Assembly (NCBI RefSeq): GCF_018918155.1
Contig: NZ_JAHLPY010000007.1
Coordinates: forward strand, 1-64,000
DNA length: 64,000 bases
Direction: 5' to 3'
Origin: Anaerostipes sp. MSJ-23
Lineage (GTDB): Bacteria; Bacillota; Clostridia; Lachnospirales; Lachnospiraceae
Position numbers and translations under genes: made by a program. The notes under the pieces were generated by a model. The model was not told the origin of the DNA. It saw nothing but the letters and a program-made list of their open reading frames with translations, and did not search any database. Positions 43,984 to 54,602 of the stretch are shown in pieces (within the stretch, counting starts at the first letter, position 1; each line of letters opens with the position of its first letter).

Positions 43984-46900
43984 TTAATACTTTTGTAAGA
44001 TTTCCTTTTCCTTTTTGCGGTGGAAAAGTGCGTAAACACAAGGAACAACAAGCAGCGTAAGAAGCGTTCCATAAATCAGTCCGCCGATCACGACAATTGC
44101 CATTGGCTGCATCATTTCTGCTCCTTGTCCAAATCCTGCTGCCATTGTTGAAAGTCCCAAAATCGTTGTCAAAGCCGTCATAAGGATTGGCCGTATTCTT
44201 AAGGTTCCTGCCGTAATAATTGCTCTGTCTTGTTCATATCCTTGTTCTTTTAACTGATTAATTGTATCTACAAGCACAATTCCATTGTTTACAATAATAC
44301 CAGATAACATGACAAATCCGATCATAGCAATAACACTTAAATCTTTTCCTCCAAAAAGAAGGCCTAAAAATCCTCCGGTAAATGCCATTGGAATCGTAAA
44401 TAAAATGATAAATGGTGATTTTAAAGACTGGAACTGAGCCACCATAATTAAATACATAAAGGCAACGGCAAGCAAAAGCATCAATCCTACCTGTCCTGCA
44501 GTTTCATTAATTGAATCCATTTCTCCTTTGATTGTATAAGTATATCCTTTTGGAGCCTCATACATTTTCAGCTTCTTTTCTACCTTCTGACTCACTTTTC
44601 CAATATTATAGCCATCTTTTAATTCAGCACTAACCGTCAAAGTACGTTCCTGCTGATTCCTATTAATAGAAGAAAGACTGTCACTATTTCTAAAGGATGC
44701 AATATCTTCTAAAGCAACACTTTTTGTTTTTTGTCCAGAGGTTGAAGTTCCACTTAATTTTATTTTTCTTAATCCGGCTTTCGTCAACGTATTTTTCTGA
44801 TTTCCAACTTTTACATCCATTTCTTTATCATCAATGGAAATCGTTGTTGCCTGAGACGCATCTTGAAGCTTTTGATTTAATTGCTGGTAAACTCCCGCTA
44901 CCGTAAGTCCGTATTTTGCTGCCTTTTTCTTATTCACTGTAACATGAATATCCGGTGTTGTTTCATCCACACCATCAGAGACATTGGTCGTTCCATCCAC
45001 GCCTTTTACGATATTAGCAATCTGTCCCGACACTTCTCGAAGTTTCTCAAGATCATTTCCTTTGACCTCAATCGAAATACCACTGCCGCCAAGTGCACTC
45101 ATATCCATACTAGACTCTTGTACATCAACCTCACAATCAAATGGCTTTGTCTTTTTTAAAATTTCATTTTTAATCTGTTTATTTGTATGTTTTTTCTTAT
45201 CCTTTAAAAGGATATACATACTAGACTGATCCGTTGTTTTCTTCCCTGACGAAGAAATAGAAGAAAGTCCTGTAGAATCTGAAGACGAAATCATTGCCGC
45301 TACACTATCTACATCAGAAATGCCTCTTACTTTTGACATTACCGTGTCCGTCATCGCCGCAGTGTCTGACATAGAAGAGCCTTTTGGCATTTTAATTGTC
45401 ATCGTCATCTGTGTACTGTCCATATCAGGCATTAAGGATGTTCCGATTTTTGTCGCTCCAAAAACACTAACTGCAAACAAGGCAATTGTCACACCAACAA
45501 CAAGAAGTTTCTTTGGAAGAAGTTTTCCCATAACTTTTTGATAAAACGCCTGCATCTTGTCAACAAATTTTACGTCTTTTTCCTGTACTTTGTGCAAAAC
45601 GCCAGAAGACATCATTGGAACAAAAGTGACTGCAACAATCAGACTGGCCAAAAGAGAATATCCAATCGTCAATCCCATGTCTGCAAACAGCTGTTTTGTT
45701 ATTCCTGTTGTAAATACAATCGGTAAAAATACAATGACTGTTGTTAATGTTGAGGACGTAATGGCTCCTGCAACACCTCTGGCTCCGGTAATTGCTGCTT
45801 CTTTCACCGGAACTCTTTCTTTCCTCAACCTGTAAATATTTTCAATAACAACGATCGAGTTATCTACAAGCATACCAACCCCTAGTGCAAGTCCTGATAA
45901 CGAAATGACATTTAAGCTAATTCCTGTAAAATACATCAGTACAATAGCAAAAATAACACTCAATGGAATTGAACATGCAATCACCAACGTTGGACGTACA
46001 TCTTTTAAAAATAATAATAAAATCAGTACCGCTAGAACAGCTCCCATGACAAGGTTTTGAATAACAGAACCTGTTACCATATTGATATACACGCCCTGAT
46101 CCATAATATTAATATAGTGGAATCCTGCATTGTCCTTTTTTAACTGTTTTAATTTCTTCGCTACACGATTTGCCACATCCGCTGTTGAGTAATTATTTTG
46201 TTTCTGGATTGTCATAATCACACCGCTGTTTCCATTGACACGGCAATAAACATCATCCTGATTATTGACTACCGCAACATCTGCGACATCGCTTAAAGTA
46301 ATTGGAGGAATTCCCTTAATTCCAAGATCCATCAGTTCCATATCCTGAAGATCTTTCTCACTCTCTGCCTTATCTCCAACACGCACAAGATATTGCACAT
46401 TTTTTTCTGTAATATAACCTGCCGGCATTTCAAAATTCTGTGCTGTCAGCATTGATTTCACATTTTCAACTGTCAGCTTATTTTTAATATCAGCTGCTGA
46501 TTTCGCCTGAGATTTGCTTGAATCTAATTCTTTCTGGCTTGATTTTATCTGACTTTCTCCCTGTGCAATGTTTAACTCTGCAGATAACATCTGCGCATTT
46601 GCCTGCGAAGATTTTACCTGGAATTGCGTCAATCCTGCCTCTACTTTCTTTTTCCCAGCCTGAATCTGTTTTAATGCTTTCTGTAAAGAAGCAATATTTT
46701 TATTAAGCGTTGCAACTGTCTGATCGGTTGTTTTTTTCTGCTTTTTTAATTCATTAACCTGTGTTGCAAGCTGCAGTTTCATTGCTCCATCTGGAACTTG
46801 TTTCATCTTTGCTTCTAACTGATCAATTTGTTTATCTAATGTTCTTCTGGAAGCTTCTACCGTCTTCTTCTGTGTCTGAAGATTTGTCAAGGTACCAGTG

Positions 46901-47679
46901 ACCTGCACTTCCTTCTGAGCTAGAGACATCTGATTGTTCGTCAAAGCAGCCTGTGCTTTCGCAAGTTCCTTATTTGCCTTTTCTTTCTTTATATTTAAGG
47001 TATTTTTCCCGGATTCAAGCTTTGCTTTTGCCTGATCTAACTTATTTTGAGCCTCATTAAATTGTCCATTTAATGCTTTTTGGATTTTTTTATTCAGCTT
47101 ATTAATCTTCTTTTCACTTACCAGAACATTGATATTTTCTTCCACTAAGCCATTGGTGCTAACAGATGCAACTCCCTCGACTGCCTCAATGGACGGTTCA
47201 ATTTTCTTTTGTGCAAGATCAGACATCTGCGCTGTATCCATATTCTTAGAATCAATTGCTGTTACCATAACCGGCATCATATCCGGATTTAATTTCATAA
47301 TAGAAGGATTTCCAACTTTATCTGGCCAGTAGCCTTTGATCATATCCAATTTCTCTCGCATATCCAAAGACACCGCATTCATATCTGTATCTCCTTCAAA
47401 TTCGAGAATAACTAAAGACATATTTTCACTGGAAACCGAATTTACCTCTTTAATATTATTGATCGTTGCCATTGACTGCTCGACTGGCTTAGTTACCGTC
47501 GTCTCTACTTCCTCCGGCGATGCTCCTTCATAAGTCGTCATAACGATCGCATAAGGAAGCTCCATATCTGGTAAAAGATCTGTACTCATTTTAGAAAATG
47601 ATACAATTCCTAGAATTAGAATCAAAACCACCCCAACAATGATTGTATAGGGCTTCCGAACGCTAAATTTTGAAATCAT
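43984..47679 (-). CDS. RND-family transporter with a coiled-coil insertion
   Basis: 1231 residues, longer than AcrB (about 1050) or Bacillus SwrC. It has the HAE1-type fold: helix 1 then FSKMSTDLLPDMELPYAIVMTTYEG, helices 2-6 from about 545 (LILLLFLKDVRPTLVIA, GLALGVGMLVDNSIVVIENI with the proton-relay aspartate pair region), a second extracytoplasmic loop and helices 7-12 to the end. Residues about 193-400 are an inserted heptad-rich coiled coil placed where AcrB has its funnel/docking subdomain. No MFP or outer-membrane partner is adjacent, as expected in a monoderm. Substrate unknown. Confidence 0.87.
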   Translation of the reverse strand: MISKFSVRKPYTIIVGVVLILILGIVSFSKMSTDLLPDMELPYAIVMTTYEGASPEEVETTVTKPVEQSMATINNIKEVNSVSSENMSLVILEFEGDTDMNAVSLDMREKLDMIKGYWPDKVGNPSIMKLNPDMMPVMVTAIDSKNMDTAQMSDLAQKKIEPSIEAVEGVASVSTNGLVEENINVLVSEKKINKLNKKIQKALNGQFNEAQNKLDQAKAKLESGKNTLNIKKEKANKELAKAQAALTNNQMSLAQKEVQVTGTLTNLQTQKKTVEASRRTLDKQIDQLEAKMKQVPDGAMKLQLATQVNELKKQKKTTDQTVATLNKNIASLQKALKQIQAGKKKVEAGLTQFQVKSSQANAQMLSAELNIAQGESQIKSSQKELDSSKSQAKSAADIKNKLTVENVKSMLTAQNFEMPAGYITEKNVQYLVRVGDKAESEKDLQDMELMDLGIKGIPPITLSDVADVAVVNNQDDVYCRVNGNSGVIMTIQKQNNYSTADVANRVAKKLKQLKKDNAGFHYINIMDQGVYINMVTGSVIQNLVMGAVLAVLILLLFLKDVRPTLVIACSIPLSVIFAIVLMYFTGISLNVISLSGLALGVGMLVDNSIVVIENIYRLRKERVPVKEAAITGARGVAGAITSSTLTTVIVFLPIVFTTGITKQLFADMGLTIGYSLLASLIVAVTFVPMMSSGVLHKVQEKDVKFVDKMQAFYQKVMGKLLPKKLLVVGVTIALFAVSVFGATKIGTSLMPDMDSTQMTMTIKMPKGSSMSDTAAMTDTVMSKVRGISDVDSVAAMISSSDSTGLSSISSSGKKTTDQSSMYILLKDKKKHTNKQIKNEILKKTKPFDCEVDVQESSMDMSALGGSGISIEVKGNDLEKLREVSGQIANIVKGVDGTTNVSDGVDETTPDIHVTVNKKKAAKYGLTVAGVYQQLNQKLQDASQATTISIDDKEMDVKVGNQKNTLTKAGLRKIKLSGTSTSGQKTKSVALEDIASFRNSDSLSSINRNQQERTLTVSAELKDGYNIGKVSQKVEKKLKMYEAPKGYTYTIKGEMDSINETAGQVGLMLLLAVAFMYLIMVAQFQSLKSPFIILFTIPMAFTGGFLGLLFGGKDLSVIAMIGFVMLSGIIVNNGIVLVDTINQLKEQGYEQDRAIITAGTLRIRPILMTALTTILGLSTMAAGFGQGAEMMQPMAIVVIGGLIYGTLLTLLVVPCVYALFHRKKEKEILQKY

Positions 47680-47709
47680 ACTCTTACCCTTTCATACTCA
47701 TATCAAGAA

Positions 47710-47751
47710 AAAAGACCCAGGCCAGTTATTTAAGACTGACTCAGGTCTTTT
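47710..47751 (-). terminator. Terminator of guaB
   Basis: Minus strand AAAAGACCTGAG, CAGT, 8-nt loop, ACTG, CCTGGGTCTTTT, then TTC. It lies 33 nt after the guaB stop. Confidence 0.8.
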
Positions 47752-47783
47752 CCTCATTTTCGTCTTCTTATCCGCAAAAAACC

Positions 47784-49364
<1,581 letters not shown>

Positions 49365-49366
49365 TC

Positions 49367-49403
49367 AAAAAAAGGAATCGCCGCAAAAGGGCAACTCCTT
49401 TTT
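49367..49403 (-). terminator. Terminator of the nfnAB-gutA-like operon
   Basis: Minus strand AAAAAGGAGTTGCC, 7-nt loop, GGCGATTCCTTTTTTT. It starts 26 nt past the stop of the 49429 gene. Confidence 0.8.
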
Positions 49404-49428
49404 ATGATTACGATACACGCGGTATCTC

Positions 49429-49797
49429 TTATTCTTCCTCTATGGAAATCTTACTTCCCATAATAAGTTTTGGCATCGGTTTTGCTTCCACACAGATACT
49501 TCCCGGAAGACCTGCTTCTTTTGCACCATTGAATACAACCGTTAAATGTCCGAGATTTTCAAGATTCTTCTGCGCAATTTCTCCAACGGATGTAATCTCA
49601 TAAGAGTTTCCATCAATGATCAGACGGTCTCCTGCTTTCATTGTCCCGTCAACATCTTTTGAATCAATAAAATAACAAAAATCTTTTAAAGTATCCGGCA
49701 CATTTTCCCCGAACAGCACAAACATTCCTTCTTCAAAAAATGCTTCTACCTGCTCACCGAGTTCAATGACCTCCGTATGAAATATAACTCTGCTCAT
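49429..49797 (-). CDS. Glucitol/sorbitol PTS IIA-like protein lacking the phospho-histidine
   Basis: 122 residues, aligning along its full length with E. coli SrlB: LKDFCYFIDSKDVDG against LEEYCFIHCHGELKG, and SVGEIAQKNLENLGHLTVVF against the matching SrlB block. The SrlB phosphorylation site His43 (and His45) is replaced here by Ile44 and Ser46, with no histidine nearby. No other glucitol PTS gene is present. It follows nfnB by 26 nt and shares its terminator. It is therefore unlikely to carry phosphate and may be a regulatory or structural relative. Confidence 0.8.
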   Translation of the reverse strand: MSRVIFHTEVIELGEQVEAFFEEGMFVLFGENVPDTLKDFCYFIDSKDVDGTMKAGDRLIIDGNSYEITSVGEIAQKNLENLGHLTVVFNGAKEAGLPGSICVEAKPMPKLIMGSKISIEEE

Positions 49798-49823
49798 AGC
49801 AAAACCCTCCTCTTTTCTTATTT

Positions 49824-51215
49824 TTATTCACCTTTTAATTTTTTATCAATTGCCGCTGCAGCTTTCTTTCCTGCACCCATGGCAAGGATAACTGTAGCCG
49901 CTCCAGTTACAGTATCTCCTCCGGCATATACACCTTCTTTGGAAGTTTCCATAGTTTCTTCATTTACAATGATTCCGCCCCATTTCTGAGTATCCAGTCC
50001 TGGTGTTGTATGACGGATCAGTGGGTTCGGGCTCTGTCCGATGGCAATGATTACAGTATCGACATCCAGATCATAGTTAGAACCTTCAATCGGTTTTGGA
50101 GAACGTCTTCCAGATGCATCTGGTTCTCCCAGTTCCTGTTTGATAATTTCCATCTTATTTACCCATCCATTTTCATCTGCCTTAATTGCAGCCGGATTAT
50201 TTAAGAATTTAAAAATAATTCCTTCTTCTTTTGCATGATGAAGTTCTTCCAGACGTGCTGGAGCTTCTTCTTCACTACGACGATATACAATATAAACTTC
50301 TTCTGCTCCAAGTCTCTTTGCAGTTCTTGCAGCATCCATTGCCACGTTACCTGCACCTACGACGGCTACTTTTTTACCAACTTTGACTGGTGTAGGGCAT
50401 TCTGGGAATTTGTAACCTTTCATCAGATTGACACGAGTTAAAAATTCATTTGCAGAATAAACTCCAAGGTGATTTTCCCCAGGAATATTTAAAAATCTTG
50501 GAAGACCGGCACCGCTTCCTACAAAGACTGCCTTATATCCATCTTCCATTAATTCATCAATAGTAATGGAACGTCCAACAATAACGTTTGTCTCAATATC
50601 AACGCCCAGTTTCTGAACAGATTCAATTTCTTTTGCAACCAGATCTTTTGGCAGACGGAATTCAGGAATACCATAGCTTAATACTCCACCCGGTTTATGT
50701 AATGCTTCAAAAACCGTTACATCATAACCTTTTTTAATCAGTTCACCAGCGCATGTGATACCTGCAGGTCCGCATCCTACCACTGCAACTTTCATTCCAT
50801 TCTTTTCTACGTTATTTTCTACTGGTTTTGCATTGGCCATATGCCAATCAGCAACGAAACGTTCCATACGTCCGATACCAACAGGTTCTCCCTTAATACC
50901 ACGGACACATTTACCTTCGCACTGATTTTCCTGAGGACAGACACGTCCGCAGATCGCTGGCAATGCATTTTCACTTGTGATTACTTCATAAGCACCTTCA
51001 AAATCACCAGCTGCAACTTTTTCGATAAAAGCAGGGATTGGCACATTAACAGGGCATCCATTCACACAAGGTTTATTTTTACAATTTAAGCAACGGGTAG
51101 CTTCTTCCATTGCCATTTCTTTTGTATATCCAAGAGCAACTTCTTCAAAGTTCTTATTACGTACATTTGGATCCTGCTCAGGCATTGGCACTTTTGTAAG
51201 ACTCATATTCGGCAT
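49824..51215 (-). CDS. nfnB: NfnB-type NADPH-binding flavoprotein (glutamate-synthase-small-chain family)
   Basis: 463 residues. An N-terminal Cys-rich domain carries [4Fe-4S] motifs (EATRCLNCKNKPCVNGCPVNVPI and ICGRVCPQENQCEGKCVRG), then an FAD fold (VAVVGCGPAGITCAGELIKKG) and an NADPH fold (VAVVGAGNVAMDAARTAKRLG). Alone it would be called a GltD-like protein, but its neighbour 2 nt upstream is an NfnA-type subunit, so the pair is most likely the NADH-dependent reduced ferredoxin:NADP oxidoreductase, a bifurcating enzyme. No gltB is in the window. Confidence 0.88.
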   Translation of the reverse strand: MPNMSLTKVPMPEQDPNVRNKNFEEVALGYTKEMAMEEATRCLNCKNKPCVNGCPVNVPIPAFIEKVAAGDFEGAYEVITSENALPAICGRVCPQENQCEGKCVRGIKGEPVGIGRMERFVADWHMANAKPVENNVEKNGMKVAVVGCGPAGITCAGELIKKGYDVTVFEALHKPGGVLSYGIPEFRLPKDLVAKEIESVQKLGVDIETNVIVGRSITIDELMEDGYKAVFVGSGAGLPRFLNIPGENHLGVYSANEFLTRVNLMKGYKFPECPTPVKVGKKVAVVGAGNVAMDAARTAKRLGAEEVYIVYRRSEEEAPARLEELHHAKEEGIIFKFLNNPAAIKADENGWVNKMEIIKQELGEPDASGRRSPKPIEGSNYDLDVDTVIIAIGQSPNPLIRHTTPGLDTQKWGGIIVNEETMETSKEGVYAGGDTVTGAATVILAMGAGKKAAAAIDKKLKGE

Positions 51216-51217
51216 GA

Positions 51218-52042
51218 TTACATCCCCCTTCCAATTTTACACTGATGTTCTTCTTCTTTGAACATTCCCTGACGCTGCATACATTCATCAAAGTCTACTT
51301 TAAATCCATCAAAATCTGGTCCATCTACACATGCGAATTTTGTTTCTCCGCCAACAGTTACACGGCATCCACCGCACATACCAGTTCCATCAATCATAAT
51401 TGGATTTAAAGATACTGTTGTTGGGATATCATACTGTTTTGTAATCTTTACAACGTTCTTCATCATAATCAATGGTCCGATTGCGATAACTTCATCGTAT
51501 TTCACACCAGCTTTGATCTGATCTTCTAATACCGTTGTAACAAAACCTTTGGTTCCAAGACTTCCATCATCTGTTGCAATATAAACGTTATCACAAAACT
51601 CTTCAAATAATTCTTTTAAGATAACGAATTCAGCACTCTTTCCTCCGATGATGACATCAACAGGAACACCCATTTTTGCTAATTTACGAAGCTGTGGATA
51701 TAAAGGAGCTGCACCAACACCACCGGCAACACCAATCACACGATCACATTTATGAAGAGGAGAAGGCTGTCCAAGAGGTCCTACGAAATCCTGTACATAG
51801 TCCCCTTCTTCCTTCTTACTTAATAATTCTGTTGTATAACCAACAATCTGATAAATAATTGTTACAGTCTCTTTCTCACGATCAAAGTCTGCAATTGTTA
51901 GAGGAACTCTTTCTCCATCTTCATCTACACGAATGATGATAAACTGTCCAGGTTCGCATTTTCTTGCAACATAAGGAGCATGAATCTCCATTAATTCAAC
52001 CAGGCTGTTCAGTCTGGTCTTTTTCATGATTTTATACACCAT
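51218..52042 (-). CDS. nfnA: NfnA-type FAD/[2Fe-2S] NADH-binding subunit
   Basis: 274 residues of the ferredoxin-NADP reductase superfamily. The FAD-binding part has ERVPLTIADFD and the NAD-binding part GVAGGVGAAPLYPQLRKL (about 105-122). The C-terminal iron-sulfur site is DGTGMCGGCRVTVGGETKFACVDGP, with an Asp/Cys-ligated [2Fe-2S] cluster in Nfn. Forms a dimer with the product of the next gene. TATAAT at 52110-52115 is the likely -10 box; the -35 is weak. Confidence 0.88.
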   Translation of the reverse strand: MVYKIMKKTRLNSLVELMEIHAPYVARKCEPGQFIIIRVDEDGERVPLTIADFDREKETVTIIYQIVGYTTELLSKKEEGDYVQDFVGPLGQPSPLHKCDRVIGVAGGVGAAPLYPQLRKLAKMGVPVDVIIGGKSAEFVILKELFEEFCDNVYIATDDGSLGTKGFVTTVLEDQIKAGVKYDEVIAIGPLIMMKNVVKITKQYDIPTTVSLNPIMIDGTGMCGGCRVTVGGETKFACVDGPDFDGFKVDFDECMQRQGMFKEEEHQCKIGRGM

Positions 52043-52195
52043 TTACACCTCTTTCTGAATCTTTTGTTGATCACCCTGCCTTCTACAAGGTCATAAACAT
52101 TTTATGTTCATTATAACCTTTTTACAGACAATAGAAAAGAACTTTTTTTAAAAACCATCATTTTAGAAAATCTTACCTCTATTTTATCACTATTT

Positions 52196-52990
52196 TTATT
52201 TAGAAATCATTATTTTATAATAATCTTTTGCTGTTTTTCCTGTATCATCTTTTAATTTTGGATCTGCTCCATGTTCTTTCATCCACTGAATCATTTTTTC
52301 TGACACATTTTCTCTGACTTCCGGATCTTTCTGCATCTGTCGGATATCTTTTTCCTCTTCTTTTTCAAAAAAACCACTCGCTGCCATCAATGGTGTCGCA
52401 TTTTGATGGGATGGTTCTTTATGATTAATATCCTCTCCATATTTTAAAAGAAGTTTGGCACACTCGATTTGATTTTTTTCAAAACCTTTCTCTGTCTCTT
52501 GATCTATTCTTGTAGCTCCAGCTATGATAAAAAAAGAACTCCCATCCTCCTGAAAGGATCTTTCCGATCGCTTTGCTCCAGCTTCCAAAAGCATTTTCAA
52601 ATACTTGGCTTGCACGCATTCCGAGCACATGTAGTTATCAAGAACTGTATAACCACCTTCATCTTTCTGATTAATCTTATCCTTATACTTCTGAATCCAT
52701 TCACCAATCTCTTTTTGACGTTTGCTATCCAAATCATCATCAAAGATTGCATGGATTGGATACTCTTTATGATAACGAACTTCTTCTATATAAGAATGTG
52801 TTACCGAAGAAACCATCATTGCGCCAATCCCTGCAGGAAGAATACAACATAAAATTCCTGCAGCAAGCACTCCTTTAAAAATCCTGCCTTTTTTTAAAAC
52901 AATTCCTGCAATACCGATGACAATCAAAAGGATTGCAAAAACTCCACCTCCCAAAGCCATTACAATCGCACCCAAAATACCAGCTGCCAT
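52196..52990 (-). CDS. Membrane protein with a C-terminal ankyrin-like region
   Basis: 264 residues from the ATG at 52990, which follows GAGGTGAT; the longer frame from 53098 runs into a repeat. Two hydrophobic helices fill residues 1-65 (GILGAIVMALGGGVFAILLIVIG and the next). The rest is soluble and contains ankyrin-like helical pairs such as CVQAKYLKMLLEAGAKR, CAKLLLKYGEDINHKEP with ATPLMAASG, and MKEHGADPKLKDDTGKTAKDYY. Probably anchored with the repeats in the cytoplasm or outside; topology undetermined. No partner gene is evident. Confidence 0.7.
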   Translation of the reverse strand: MAAGILGAIVMALGGGVFAILLIVIGIAGIVLKKGRIFKGVLAAGILCCILPAGIGAMMVSSVTHSYIEEVRYHKEYPIHAIFDDDLDSKRQKEIGEWIQKYKDKINQKDEGGYTVLDNYMCSECVQAKYLKMLLEAGAKRSERSFQEDGSSFFIIAGATRIDQETEKGFEKNQIECAKLLLKYGEDINHKEPSHQNATPLMAASGFFEKEEEKDIRQMQKDPEVRENVSEKMIQWMKEHGADPKLKDDTGKTAKDYYKIMISK

Positions 52991-53042
52991 TTTTTCTATC
53001 ACCTCGATTCTTACTCTATTTCCTATTTCTATCATATATAAA

Positions 53043-53187
53043 AGAAAGAATCCTGTAAAACAGGATTCTCCACTTGCTGCATGTCGCTTCAGCGACAACT
53101 TTCCCCTCCGCTACAGTGTGATCCTGCCCGAAGAGCTTTTTATTTCATAGGGGATTTCATCGAATTTCCCTATGAAATAAAAAAGAT
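53043..53187 (-). repeat. Structured dispersed repeat, copy B
   Basis: About 145 nt, about 80% identical to copy A. In minus orientation: TATTTCATAGGG/CCCTATGAAATA helix with an inner TTC/GAA pairing, GCAGGATC, a TGTCGCT/AGCGACA hairpin, then GAATCCTG, loop TTTTA, CAGGATTC followed by TTTCTTT. It starts at the terminator of the upstream dehydrogenase gene and ends 52 nt before the ankyrin gene. TTTACA within the last hairpin and TATGAT 17 nt later could also form a promoter. Confidence 0.75.
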
Positions 53188-53219
53188 TGGTCTTATCATG
53201 AAACAATCAGATCTTTTTC
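53179..53219 (-). terminator. Terminator of the Fe-alcohol dehydrogenase gene
   Basis: Minus strand AAAAAGAT, long loop, ATCTTTTTT. The loop sequence (TGTTTCATGATAAG) is nearly the same as in the terminator at 54520-54559, so the two are related copies. Confidence 0.65.
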
Positions 53220-53237
53220 AACTTTTCATCATGAAAA

Positions 53238-54392
53238 TTATAAAGCTGCTTCAAAAATGCTGATAATATCTTCTTTGCTAAGTGGTACAAAGGATCCTTT
53301 GCATCCATTTGCTGCTTTCTCTGCCATAATATCAAAATATTTTCTATCAATTCCAACTTCTGTTAATGTTTGTGGCAATCCCATCTTCTGAAAGAAATTT
53401 CTGGTGGCTGCAATTGCACTTTTTGCGGCTTCCATATCATTATCAATGAGAATTCCCCAGACATTTCTTCCATATTCTGCAAATTTCTTTGCCGTCTTTT
53501 CATTTAATGCAAAATCCATCCAATGAGGAGTTAAAATTGCAAGTCCCTCTCCATGCGTAATATCATAAAAAGCACTTAATTCATGTTCCATCGGATGGAC
53601 ACACCATGCAACTTCAGCGCCATTTTCAATCAGTCCATTGATTGCCATACTAGCTGCCCACATCAGATTCGCTCTTGCATCATAATTGTCTGGATGTTCT
53701 AAGGCAATCGGACCATAATGGAAAAATGTTTTTAATAATCCTTCTGCAAATCTAGCCTGTACATCCGCATGCTCTACATTCGTAAAGTAGTTTTCAAACG
53801 TATGACTAATCATATCTGCAGTTCCAGCTGCAGTCTGTTTCTTTGATACTGAAAATGTATATTCCGGATCCAAAATTGACATTTTAGGTTTTAAATATTC
53901 ACTTGCTGTTCCCCATTTTTCATTCTTTGACATATCCGAAATCACCGCAAATTTATCCATTTCAGAGCCCGTTGCCGCAAGCGTCAAAACACTATAAATT
54001 GGCAACGCTTTTTTGATGCGGTATGGGGCAATTACAAGATCCCATGGATCTTTATCATAACAAGCACCAGCCGCCACAACTTTTGCACAATCAATAACAC
54101 TTCCGCCACCAATGGCAAGTACCATGTCAATGTCTTCCTTTTTGCAAATATCTACACCCTTTCGCACAGATTCAATCTTTGGATTTGGTTCCACACCAGA
54201 AAGTTCAAAAACCTGGAGTCCTGTTTCTTTTAAAATGCTCATTGCTGTGTCATAAATTCCGGCACGTTTAATACTTCCTCCCCCATAAACAAGCAATACC
54301 TTCTTTCCACTCTCTACCAATTCATCAAGGTGTGAAATTTGTCCTTTTCCAAAATGAATTTTTGTCGGAATTGAATACGTAAAATTGTTCAT
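53238..54392 (-). CDS. Iron-containing alcohol dehydrogenase (BdhA/YqhD-like)
   Basis: 384 residues. The NAD(P)-binding GGGSVIDCAKVVAAG lies near residues 95-109, and the metal ligands Asp, His, His, His lie in GTADMISHTFENYF, CVHPMEHELSAFYDITHGEGLA (about 190-275). The start MNNFTYSIPTKIHFGKGQI and length fit butanol dehydrogenases that reduce aldehydes with NADPH. A fermentative or detoxifying role is likely; the substrate is not determined. Flanked on both sides by copies of the structured repeat. Confidence 0.9.
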   Translation of the reverse strand: MNNFTYSIPTKIHFGKGQISHLDELVESGKKVLLVYGGGSIKRAGIYDTAMSILKETGLQVFELSGVEPNPKIESVRKGVDICKKEDIDMVLAIGGGSVIDCAKVVAAGACYDKDPWDLVIAPYRIKKALPIYSVLTLAATGSEMDKFAVISDMSKNEKWGTASEYLKPKMSILDPEYTFSVSKKQTAAGTADMISHTFENYFTNVEHADVQARFAEGLLKTFFHYGPIALEHPDNYDARANLMWAASMAINGLIENGAEVAWCVHPMEHELSAFYDITHGEGLAILTPHWMDFALNEKTAKKFAEYGRNVWGILIDNDMEAAKSAIAATRNFFQKMGLPQTLTEVGIDRKYFDIMAEKAANGCKGSFVPLSKEDIISIFEAAL

Positions 54393-54463
54393 ATCTAACC
54401 TCCTGAATGTTTCTTGTTGCTGTTATCTGTTAATTTTATTATACCATAACTTTCCTTCTAACA

Positions 54464-54528
54464 AGAAAGAATCCTACCTTACATTTTATAGTCCATTTGA
54501 TTAAAATTTTTTATGAAGTAAAAAAGAT
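54464..54528 (-). repeat. Structured dispersed repeat, decayed copy C
   Basis: Retains the edges of the repeat: AGAAAGAATCCT at one end and TATGAAGTAAAAAAGAT at the other, with the GC-rich middle of about 75 nt missing and the final hairpin unable to form. It lies 71 nt before the alcohol dehydrogenase start, directly after a terminator. Confidence 0.5.
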
Positions 54529-54559
54529 CGGCCTTATCATAAAACAATCCGATCTTTTT
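54520..54559 (-). terminator. Terminator of the aldo/keto reductase gene
   Basis: Minus strand AAAAAGATCGG, 18-nt loop, CCGATCTTTTT then T. It is a close relative of the terminator at 53179-53219. Confidence 0.8.
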
Positions 54560-54602
54560 AATATGTTTTTATATTAAATAATTATAACTATATGCTTTTT
54601 CT

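Noticed and set aside
49824-51215. Glutamate synthase small subunit (gltD) as the main call
   Set aside because: No large subunit is nearby and the immediate neighbour is an NfnA-type subunit, so NfnB fits better.
52991-53098. N-terminal extension of the ankyrin protein
   Set aside because: The extension is translated from the structured repeat copy B; GAGGTGAT before 52990 marks the true start.
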